5,374 bases of DNA, taken from positions 1 through 5,374 of the forward strand of contig URYG01000219.1 of the NCBI GenBank assembly GCA_900551985.1, written 5' to 3'. The stretch's first letter is position 1; every line of letters starts with the position of its first letter. The position numbers and the translations under genes were made by a program. Of the stretch, positions 1-5,374 are shown piece by piece. Origin of the DNA: an uncultured Prevotella sp. GTDB taxonomy: Bacteria > Bacteroidota > Bacteroidia > Bacteroidales > Bacteroidaceae. Below the pieces are notes generated by a model, which was not told the origin of the DNA, did not search any database, and saw only the letters and a list, made by a program, of their open reading frames with translations.

Positions 1-108
1 GAAGTTATCACTCCCTACGGTCGTTCGGGAAGTTAAGAGACAATAGTCTTCTAGCTTAAACTTAGGACATTTGTCCCTTAACTTCCCTCTAACTTCCCTT
101 AACTTCCC
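1..108. repeat. Cluster of GAAGTTA/TAACTTC heptamers with a 15-bp inverted repeat
   Basis: The heptamer GAAGTTA occurs at 1-7 and 29-35. Its reverse complement TAACTTC occurs at 79-85, 90-96 and 100-106, the last three spaced 10-11 bp apart. The arms GGGAAGTTAAGAGAC (27-41) and GTCCCTTAACTTCCC (73-87) match as an inverted repeat at 14 of 15 positions, with a 31-nt loop. A smaller palindrome, GGACA-TT-TGTCC (66-77), overlaps the right arm. TCCC (12-15) can also pair with GGGA (27-30). No open frame of useful length covers this stretch. It may be a dispersed extragenic repeat or a folded 3' end of a transcript entering from the left. The left edge is cut by the window, so the full unit cannot be defined. 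Confidence 0.6.
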
Positions 109-127
109 CATATGCGAAACTTCAGTA

Positions 128-140
128 AGATAAAATATCT
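128..140. repeat. Short inverted repeat AGATA-AAA-TATCT
   Basis: This is a perfect 5-bp inverted repeat around a 3-bp centre, directly left of the 10-bp tandem repeats. It could be a dimeric protein site, but a match this short in AT-rich DNA can arise by chance. Confidence 0.3.
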
Positions 141-170
141 CATATAAGTGGATATAAGTAGATATAAATA
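141..170. repeat. Three 10-bp tandem repeats of the GATATAAGTA type
   Basis: Three consecutive decamers are seen: CATATAAGTG (141-150), GATATAAGTA (151-160) and GATATAAATA (161-170). The common core is ATATAA-R-T-R. The next bases, GATTCATGCA, begin like a fourth unit and then diverge. A 10-bp period puts every copy on about the same face of the helix. The stretch is AT-rich and non-coding. Its role is unknown; slippage or a binding array are both possible. Confidence 0.55.
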
Positions 171-191
171 GATTCATGCAAGATGATTTTT

Positions 192-290
192 CGGAATAAT
201 TCCTATTTTTACCCCTTGTTTTAACGGAATAATTCCTGTTTTTATCCTCTATTTTAACGGAATAATTCCTCTTTTTGAATCTAAAATGAA
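192..290. repeat. Three 33-bp tandem units carrying the palindrome GGAATAATTCC
   Basis: Units run 192-224, 225-257 and 258-290. Each begins with CGGAATAATTCCT, then one variable base, then TTTTT. The perfect palindromes lie at 193-203, 226-236 and 259-269, spaced exactly 33 bp. Units 1 and 2 agree at 28 of 33 positions, and all five differences are transitions outside the palindrome. Unit 3 keeps the first 19 bases (apart from the variable base) and then diverges. A 5-bp arm with a 1-base centre cannot form a useful hairpin, so a dimeric DNA-binding protein site is more likely than an RNA structure. The array ends 17 bp before the -33 box of the ATPase promoter, which fits an operator. No binding protein is identified. 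Confidence 0.75.
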
Positions 291-307
291 AGAAAAAGTC
301 CTGAAAG

Positions 308-339
308 TTTGCGTAATTAACTGAAAATGAGTATATTTG
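308..339 (+). promoter_or_regulatory. Bacteroidetes-type promoter of the ATPase gene
   Basis: The -33 box TTTG (308-311) is separated by 20 nt from the -7 box TATATTTG (332-339), matching the Bacteroidetes consensus TTTG...TAnnTTTG. Transcription would begin several bases after 339, at roughly 345-349. This leaves a short leader before the ATG at 363, with a purine-rich GAAGGG at 354-359. The -7 box lies inside the longest possible reading frame (ATG at 327), which argues against that upstream start. Confidence 0.75.
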
Positions 340-362
340 CATTGAATTTAAATGAAGGGCTT

Positions 363-1742
363 ATGTTAGAACGTAAATTTGCAGAAAATTTGGAGAAATT
401 TCTCCTTCACGAACCTCGGAAAATTCTGCTTGTCAATGGAGCAAGGCAGATAGGAAAATCGTATCTGATAAGATATGTGGGAAAGAAACTTTTCAAGCAT
501 TTTGTTGAGATAAATCTCAAGGCAGACCAAGAGGGAGATGGCATCTTCAAAACAGTAAGGAGCAAGGAAGACTTTTACTTGCAGTTGGGTGCCATGGCTG
601 GTAACAATCTCGGAAGTAAGGATGACACACTGGTGTTTCTTGATGAAATACAGAGTTATCCTCACCTGATGACTATGCTTAAATTCCTCAACGAGGATGG
701 TAAATACCGATATGTGGCAAGTGGCTCACAGCTGGGTGTCGCCTTGTCGCAAACCCCTTCTGTGCCTATCGGCAGTATCGCTATTCAACAGATGTATCCT
801 CTTGATTTCGAGGAATTCTTGTGGGCGATGGGTTGTGGAAAGAAGGCGATAGAGAGCATGCGGCAGAGTTTTCTGGATAGGAAAGCCTTGAATGAGTCGA
901 TGCACAACTATATGCTCCAGCAGTTTAAAATTTATCTGCTTGTGGGAGGAATGCCAGATGCCGTCAATAAATTTCTTGAAAATAGAAATATGGCTCAAGT
1001 GCGCAGTATTCAGCAGGATATTCATGCGCTTTATAAGATAGATGCATCGCAGTATGATGACGAGCGCAAGCTTGTTATCAGAAAGATATATGATATGATT
1101 CCGTCGAACATGGAAAATAAGAAAAAGCGTATTATCGTAAAGAACATCGAAGGCTTGAAAGCGCATAAGCAGTTTAGCGACTACGCTGAGGAATTTGAGT
1201 ATCTTACCAATTCTGGGGTAGCTTTGTCGGTGCAGGCTATCAGCAATCCTAGTTTCCCGCTGATAGAGTCGGAGAGCAAGAATTTGCTGAAGCTCTATAT
1301 GAATGATGTGGGGTTATTGACCAGTATTCTTTATGGTACGAATATCAATGCTGTTTTGCGGGATGAGCGGAGTGTGAATCTGGGTGCTGTATATGAATCG
1401 GTCATAGCTCAGGAATTTCATGCCCATGGTTATGTGCTTCATTATTATGATAACAAGCAGAAAGGTGAGGTGGATTATCTGATAGATGATTACAGAAACC
1501 TGACAGTCTTGCCTGTGGAAATCAAGTCGGGTAAGGATTATACGGTGCATAGTGCACTTGATAAGTTCCTGGATACCCCGGAATATCATATTCATGAGGC
1601 TGTGGTGCTGAGTAATGAGCAGAAGGTCTATACGGAAAATGGCATCACTTATATGCCTATATATTATTGTATGTTCTTTAGCAACAAGATAGAAGATGAG
1701 GCTGATCTGGTGATTCCTGAGATTCAGATGCCAATCCTGTAA
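363..1742 (+). CDS. AAA_14/DUF4143 family ATPase with PD-(D/E)XK-like C-terminal domain
   Basis: This is a complete 459-aa protein of the widespread bacterial and archaeal ATPase group annotated as AAA_14 plus DUF4143. Its cellular role is poorly defined. Numbered from the ATG at 363, the P-loop GARQIGKS is at 26-33 and the Walker B strand TLVFLDE at 89-95 (Asp94, Glu95). ASGSQLG near 119-125 fits the sensor region, and a GGMP turn at 195-198 is typical of the family. The C-terminal third has a nuclease-like pattern: Glu346 in a helix, Asp371 in GEVDYLI, and Glu386-x-Lys388 in VEIKSG. It has no signal peptide or membrane segment, so it is probably cytoplasmic. The frame can be extended to ATG 327, but that start lies within the promoter, and family members typically begin with an M-(I/L)-E-R-K motif like the one here. 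It is monocistronic and ends at a hairpin. Its first part is more AT-rich than the peptidase gene, suggesting low expression or transfer. The substrate and any DNA cleavage activity are unknown. Confidence 0.85.
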   Translation: MLERKFAENLEKFLLHEPRKILLVNGARQIGKSYLIRYVGKKLFKHFVEINLKADQEGDGIFKTVRSKEDFYLQLGAMAGNNLGSKDDTLVFLDEIQSYPHLMTMLKFLNEDGKYRYVASGSQLGVALSQTPSVPIGSIAIQQMYPLDFEEFLWAMGCGKKAIESMRQSFLDRKALNESMHNYMLQQFKIYLLVGGMPDAVNKFLENRNMAQVRSIQQDIHALYKIDASQYDDERKLVIRKIYDMIPSNMENKKKRIIVKNIEGLKAHKQFSDYAEEFEYLTNSGVALSVQAISNPSFPLIESESKNLLKLYMNDVGLLTSILYGTNINAVLRDERSVNLGAVYESVIAQEFHAHGYVLHYYDNKQKGEVDYLIDDYRNLTVLPVEIKSGKDYTVHSALDKFLDTPEYHIHEAVVLSNEQKVYTENGITYMPIYYCMFFSNKIEDEADLVIPEIQMPIL

Positions 1743-1748
1743 ATATAT

Positions 1749-1784
1749 GAGAGGGTGTGTCATAAATCCATGGCACACCCTCTC
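1749..1784. terminator. Hairpin terminator between convergent genes
   Basis: The arms 1749-1763 and 1770-1784 pair over 15 bp with one G-U wobble and a 6-nt loop (AAATCC). The outer 11 bp (GAGAGGGTGTG with CACACCCTCTC) are perfect. It begins 7 nt after the ATPase stop and 32 nt after the peptidase stop. On the + strand it is followed by T-rich sequence (GTTTCTT, then a run of T at 1798-1803). On the - strand the tail is ATATATTTA, a weaker U-tract. It probably ends the + transcript and may also serve the - transcript. Confidence 0.8.
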
Positions 1785-1815
1785 GTTTCTTGATAACTTT
1801 TTTGTTCCTCTTCCT

Positions 1816-4800
1816 TTACTTCTTCATCATTTCCTCTACGGCTCTGATGAGCTGGGTATCATGACCATTGATATAATCCTCTGGAGAGTTATACACCTCG
1901 ATGTCTGGATAGAGGGTGGTGTTCTCGCCGAAGGTACCACGCATATCACGGCAACCTACCTGTGGAATACCGAATACCAGGCTGCGGTCCATCAAGGTCT
2001 CCCACCAAACGGCAGTCATTGTACCAGCTACCGGTGCACCAATCAGCTTACCGATGCCCAACTCCTTATATACCCATGGGAAACCATGGCCGTTGCTGTA
2101 GTCATCCTCGCAGATCAGAACGCAGGATGGCTTGGTCCACTTGTTGAATGGATCCTTGCCCACTACCTTTCCATGAGGTACAAACTCCTGATACTGCTTA
2201 CCGCTGAGCAGGGTGCAGAGGTCATCGTGCAACCAGCCGCCACCATTGTGGCGCTCATCCACGATTACGGCATCCTTGTTGCGGTTCTTGTCGCTCAAGA
2301 GTTCGCTATATACGGTGCGGAAGCTCTCGCTGTTCATCGCCTTGACGTGAACGTATGCGATTCTGCCCTTTGAAACGCTATCCACGATGGCACGGTTTCT
2401 ATCCACCCAGCGCTTGTAGAGAAGCTCCTGCTGATCACCCTGCGAAATCGCCTTGATGGTCAGGTCGAAAGTCTTACCCTTGGTGTTCTTGATGGTGAGG
2501 CGCACATTCTTGCCAGCCTTGCCGTCGAGCAATGCGTTGTAATCCTTACCAGCCTTGATAGCCTCGCCATCAATCTTCTCGATGATGCAGCCGGCAGTAA
2601 CTTCGTTCTTCTTCACAGCGAAAGGACCACGCTTGATAACTTCCTGAATCTTCAAGCCGTCGCCCTCGTAGTTAGGATCAAAGAAGGCACCGAGAGCTGC
2701 GGTAGAAAGAGAGGCACCGCCAGCATAATAACGGCAACCGGTATGGCTGGCATTCAGCTCACCCAGCATCTCGCTCAACATCTCAGCGAAGTCGAAGTTA
2801 TTATTAATATAAGGTAAGTACTTCTCATAAACCTTGCGATAGTACTCCCAATCCACACCCTGCATCTTAGGATCGTAGAACTTGTCAGCTACCTGGCGCC
2901 ATACATGGTCGAAGAGGTACTGGCGCTCCTCGGCAGGCTTATAGTTGAATGGAGCCTCGAAGTCGATGTTGGTAGTAGCCTTGCTGCCCAGGTCAATCTT
3001 CTTGATGCTGCTGCCATTGCAGAGGAAGAGGTTCTTGATATCCTTGTCGGCAACGAAGCCGCCGCCACCGATACCCTTCATCATCAGGGTAGTGCTGCCT
3101 TCCTTCAGGTCGTGGCACCAGAGGTCGTAGCCACCTTCAAAGGCAGCCTGGTAATATACCTTCTCTCCCTTGCTGTCGATGATGGCATCACCCATATTGG
3201 ATGAGTTGACGGTAAGACGTACCACACGGTCACGGCAGTTCTCGAAGTCGAGTTCGAGAGGTTTCACCTTATCCACCTCAATCTTTCCGGTCTTCTCCTC
3301 TTTCTTCTTCTTGTTTTCCTTCTTCTTCTCCTCCTTCTCGTCAGCCTTCTTCTCCTTCTCGTCCTTGTTGGCCTCGGCTAATTCGAGTTCCTCCTTAGAC
3401 ATGCGGAAGCGGTCGTAGGCTTCGAGGTCGAGGAACATGAGATAGGCATCATATTCAGCACCCCATGAACCGTGGCTGCGATAACCGGCACGGTCGCTCT
3501 CGAAAAGGATTGCCTTTCCGCCGAGTACCCACTTACCGTTGCTGTCGCTGTAGCCGCTGTCGGTAATGTTGTGCACTTCCTTTCCGTCAGCCTTTACCAC
3601 GGCGATATCTGTATTGTTCCAGCCTCCGTTACCGATATAGCTGCACATGAGCCACTTGCTGTCTGGGCTCCATTCAAACCAGATGTCGCCATCAGAGTAA
3701 GAGTAGTTGTACTTGCCATCGAGCACGGTGCGAACTTCCTTCGACTTCAGGTTGATGATGCGGAGGGTAGCACGATCCTCATAGAAAGCCACCTCCTTGC
3801 CGTCAGGACTGTAGGCAGGATACTGAGAAGTAATATTGGTCTTGGTGAGCTGTTCCTCTTCTACCTCGGTGCAGTAAGTAAAGTTCTTCTCCTTCTCGTT
3901 CTTGATCTTAGCCTGGAAAATCTGCCATACGCCATTGCGCTCAGAAGCATAGACCAGACTTCTGCCATCAGGAGCAAAGCTCAGGTTGCGCTCCTGCTGA
4001 GGAGTATCGGTGATTCGCTTGGTTGTCTTGTATTCTGTAGAGGTAACATATACATCTCCGTGCATCACGAAAGCCACCTCCTTGGCATCTGGAGAAAGCG
4101 CAATCTCGGTAGCGCCCCAAGACTGCACCTTGCGGATGAGGCTTGGTTCATCGTTGTCTGTAGTGATGGAGATGTTGACCTTCTGAGGCTGTCCACCTTC
4201 CTTTACGGTATAGATTTCGCCATCGAAACCATAGCAGAGCAAGCCGTCGTTAGAAGAGGTGAGGAAACGGATAGGGTCCTTCTTCTGCTGGGTAATCTGG
4301 GTATCCTTACCGCTTGCGATGTTGCGGCGGTAGATATTGAAGGAACCGTCCTGCTCGCTGAGATAGTAGAAGCTCTGGTTGTCGGCAGCCCATACCGGGT
4401 TGCGGTCCTCGCCCTTGAAGGTAGTAAGCTTCTGGTACTTGCCGCCATCGAGCATCCAGATATCTCGGGTGATCGGAGAGGTATGGTGCTTGCGCCATGC
4501 ATCCTCGTAACCCTTCTTGTCGTGATAGAGCACCTGACCGTTCTTGTTGATGGTGATGTTCTCCATAGGAAGAACAGAATACAGCTTAGGACGACCGCCC
4601 TCAGTGCTTACCTCGTAAACCTGTGAGAATTCATTGGCAGCAAAGAGATTGCTCTGGGCTGTAGGCATGATGTTGGCAGAGAAGAGCACGTGGTCGTTGT
4701 CCTTGAAGGCGATTGGAGTCTCCTTGCCGCTGTGAGTGGTGAGTCGGGTTGGCGCACCGCCCTTGGCAGAGATGACGTAAACATCCAGACTGCCTTCTCG

Positions 4801-5049
4801 GTTGGAAGTGAAGGCAATCTTCTTGCCGTCAGGGCTCCAGATAGGCTGAGAGTCGTAAGCAGCGTGGGTAGTCAACTGGCGTGCCTCGCCACCTGTGGCT
4901 GGAACGCAATAGAGATCGCCCTTATAGGCAAAGGCGATGGTAGAGCCATCCGGTGAGATGGCAGGGTAGCGCATCCACAGCGGCCCCTGCTGGGCCTGGG
5001 ATGCCAAAGAAGCTGCCAGGAGGGCAGCACTAAGAATCAGTTTCTTCAT
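1816..5049 (-). CDS. Tricorn protease homologue, exported serine peptidase of family S41
   Basis: This is a complete 1077-aa protein resembling tricorn protease, which trims peptides to short fragments. The N-terminus MKKLILSAALLAASLASQA is a typical signal peptide, with cleavage likely after A19 and no lipobox, so a periplasmic or secreted enzyme is inferred. Beta-propeller (PD40-type) blades follow, with SPDG-like motifs near 32, 72, 319, 359, 413 and 461. A Lys/Glu-rich linker spans about 551-595. A C1 region with LGELNASHTG holds the Ser768-His769 pair. A PDZ domain lies near 790-865, and the S41 core carries DERHNGGG (931-938), the likely nucleophile Ser985 in DYSNGHG, and Glu1042 in GENTTLYPDIEV. 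All four residues expected from the tricorn tetrad appear present, so it should be active. The length is normal for the family. The frame extends 11 codons upstream to a TTG at 5082, but that codon overlaps the promoter -7 box, so the ATG at 5049 was chosen. The gene stands alone, facing a terminator downstream. Confidence 0.93.
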   Translation of the reverse strand: MKKLILSAALLAASLASQAQQGPLWMRYPAISPDGSTIAFAYKGDLYCVPATGGEARQLTTHAAYDSQPIWSPDGKKIAFTSNREGSLDVYVISAKGGAPTRLTTHSGKETPIAFKDNDHVLFSANIMPTAQSNLFAANEFSQVYEVSTEGGRPKLYSVLPMENITINKNGQVLYHDKKGYEDAWRKHHTSPITRDIWMLDGGKYQKLTTFKGEDRNPVWAADNQSFYYLSEQDGSFNIYRRNIASGKDTQITQQKKDPIRFLTSSNDGLLCYGFDGEIYTVKEGGQPQKVNISITTDNDEPSLIRKVQSWGATEIALSPDAKEVAFVMHGDVYVTSTEYKTTKRITDTPQQERNLSFAPDGRSLVYASERNGVWQIFQAKIKNEKEKNFTYCTEVEEEQLTKTNITSQYPAYSPDGKEVAFYEDRATLRIINLKSKEVRTVLDGKYNYSYSDGDIWFEWSPDSKWLMCSYIGNGGWNNTDIAVVKADGKEVHNITDSGYSDSNGKWVLGGKAILFESDRAGYRSHGSWGAEYDAYLMFLDLEAYDRFRMSKEELELAEANKDEKEKKADEKEEKKKENKKKKEEKTGKIEVDKVKPLELDFENCRDRVVRLTVNSSNMGDAIIDSKGEKVYYQAAFEGGYDLWCHDLKEGSTTLMMKGIGGGGFVADKDIKNLFLCNGSSIKKIDLGSKATTNIDFEAPFNYKPAEERQYLFDHVWRQVADKFYDPKMQGVDWEYYRKVYEKYLPYINNNFDFAEMLSEMLGELNASHTGCRYYAGGASLSTAALGAFFDPNYEGDGLKIQEVIKRGPFAVKKNEVTAGCIIEKIDGEAIKAGKDYNALLDGKAGKNVRLTIKNTKGKTFDLTIKAISQGDQQELLYKRWVDRNRAIVDSVSKGRIAYVHVKAMNSESFRTVYSELLSDKNRNKDAVIVDERHNGGGWLHDDLCTLLSGKQYQEFVPHGKVVGKDPFNKWTKPSCVLICEDDYSNGHGFPWVYKELGIGKLIGAPVAGTMTAVWWETLMDRSLVFGIPQVGCRDMRGTFGENTTLYPDIEVYNSPEDYINGHDTQLIRAVEEMMKK
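3265..3399 (-). other. Lys/Glu-rich low-complexity linker within the tricorn homologue
   Basis: Residues about 551-595 of the peptidase are mostly Lys and Glu (for example EKEEKKKENKKKKEEK), written as a purine-rich run on the coding strand and a TTC/CTC-rich run on the + strand. It follows SKEELELAEANKDEK and precedes the more ordinary sequence VKPLELDFENCRDRVVRLT, so it joins two folded parts of the propeller region. It is predicted to be a charged helix or disordered loop. Such tracts are prone to length change between strains. Confidence 0.75.
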
Positions 5050-5079
5050 TATTATAAAGTTTCTGTTTGATTTATGTTG

Positions 5080-5111
5080 CAAAGTTACGGCTTTTATGTG
5101 AAACTACCAAA
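5080..5111 (-). promoter_or_regulatory. Bacteroidetes-type promoter of the tricorn homologue
   Basis: Read on the - strand, the -33 box TTTG (5111-5108) is followed by a 20-nt spacer and the -7 box TAACTTTG (5087-5080). Both boxes match the consensus exactly. Transcription would begin near 5072-5075, giving a leader of about 25 nt before the ATG at 5049. The leader is A-rich and lacks a clear Shine-Dalgarno sequence, as is common in Bacteroidetes. Confidence 0.8.
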
Positions 5112-5204
5112 CTAAACTCAGTAAAACCACGAAAAGACTCCTCATTTATTAGGATGCGAGAATCTGAACCTTTCAATCTGATACCAACTTCTAAGTATAA
5201 AAAA

Positions 5205-5217
5205 TGTGAAAATCACA
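5205..5217. promoter_or_regulatory. Candidate operator TGTGA-AAA-TCACA
   Basis: This perfect 5-bp inverted repeat with a 3-bp centre ends 10 bp before the -33 region of the rightmost promoter, a position that suits an activator. The half-sites resemble those of Crp-type regulators, but the 3-bp spacing differs from the usual 6 bp, so no regulator is assigned. Confidence 0.3.
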
Positions 5218-5227
5218 ATTTCTAGGT

Positions 5228-5259
5228 ATTGTACAGATTCTAAATAAGCTATACCTTTG
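5228..5259 (+). promoter_or_regulatory. Bacteroidetes-type promoter of the rightmost gene
   Basis: The -7 box TACCTTTG (5252-5259) fits TAnnTTTG exactly. At the same 20-nt spacing lies ATTG (5228-5231), a 3-of-4 match to TTTG, so basal strength may be lower and an activator may help. Transcription would begin near 5265-5268. The leader has AAAAGGA (5269-5275), 6 nt before the ATG at 5282, a reasonable ribosome binding site. Confidence 0.65.
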
Positions 5260-5281
5260 CAGCCCGATAAAAGGAATAGAT

Positions 5282-5374
5282 ATGAAAAAAGGATTAGGAA
5301 AAATCAGAAAGATTAAAAAGAAACACATCTTCCTGGCCTTATTGGCCGTGATCGTTCTGGGAGGTTTGGCGAAG
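5282..5374 (+). CDS. N-terminus of a membrane-anchored or exported protein (partial)
   Basis: Only 31 codons are present; the gene runs off the right edge. It starts MKKGLGKIRKIKKKH, a strongly basic segment, followed by the hydrophobic stretch IFLALLAVIVLGGLA. This is the pattern of a signal anchor or uncleaved signal with the rest outside the cytoplasm. No lipobox or clear signal-peptidase site is seen before the window ends. Promoter, ribosome binding site and leader are all in place, so the start is well supported. An N-terminus of this kind is common in periplasmic adaptor subunits of efflux pumps (HlyD/MacA type), but this is a guess from 31 residues and other membrane proteins fit equally well. 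It is divergent from the peptidase gene. Confidence 0.7.
   Translation, partial: MKKGLGKIRKIKKKHIFLALLAVIVLGGLAK

Noticed and set aside
192..290. CRISPR array
   Set aside because: There are only three units, most of the unit is shared between copies 1 and 2 with no unique spacers, and there is no cas gene nearby. A tandem repeat with a palindromic core explains it better.
726..1166. Open frame on the - strand within the ATPase gene
   Set aside because: It is antisense to conserved ATPase sequence and looks like a shadow frame with random composition.
1749..1784. Hairpin as the end of an insertion sequence
   Set aside because: It sits exactly between two convergent stop codons with a T-rich tail, has no second copy in the window and no transposase, so a terminator is the simpler reading.
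1747..2373. Open frame of 208 codons on the + strand after the ATPase
   Set aside because: Its start lies inside the terminator hairpin and the rest is antisense to the conserved catalytic end of the peptidase; it has no family resemblance.
3290..3400. Pyrimidine-rich + strand tract as a regulatory or structural DNA element
   Set aside because: It is the complement of Lys/Glu codons in the peptidase linker; the coding explanation is sufficient.
3472..4626. Long open frame (384 codons) on the + strand opposite the tricorn homologue
   Set aside because: It is antisense to a clearly coding gene, has no recognisable domain and no promoter of its own, and follows from the biased codon use of the - strand gene.

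Overview
The window looks like chromosomal DNA from a Bacteroidales member, most likely a Prevotella/Segatella-type gut or oral bacterium. Three gene starts are each preceded by the Bacteroidetes-type promoter (a -33 TTTG-like box, a 20-nt spacer, and a -7 TAnnTTTG box). The predicted proteins also read as Bacteroidales members of their families. The genus is inferred from overall resemblance and not from a marker gene.

Layout: bases 1-307 are non-coding and crowded with short repeats. These are a cluster of GAAGTTA/TAACTTC heptamers with a 15-bp inverted repeat (1-108), a small inverted repeat and a 10-bp tandem repeat (128-170), and three 33-bp units each carrying the perfect palindrome GGAATAATTCC (192-290). 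A promoter at 308-339 then leads into a complete AAA-type ATPase of the AAA_14/DUF4143 class with a PD-(D/E)XK-nuclease-like C-terminus (363-1742, + strand). A strong hairpin at 1749-1784 separates it from the convergent gene on the - strand. That gene is a full-length tricorn-protease homologue of peptidase family S41 (5049-1816) with a signal peptide, two beta-propeller regions, a Lys/Glu-rich linker, a PDZ domain and an apparently intact catalytic set. A divergent intergenic region (5050-5281) carries its promoter and the promoter of a second + strand gene. Only the first 31 codons of that gene (5282-5374) are in the window; they encode a basic N-terminus followed by a membrane segment.

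The three genes do not form one operon: the first two converge on a terminator and the last two diverge from a shared intergenic region. Nothing in the sequence links their functions. The tricorn homologue is an ordinary housekeeping-type exported peptidase. The most interesting part is the upstream repeat region, especially the evenly spaced palindrome array next to the ATPase promoter, which could be an operator or a recognition site. No clearly new multi-gene system is visible. In both complete genes the longest possible reading frame begins inside the promoter -7 box, so the internal ATG was chosen as the start in each case.
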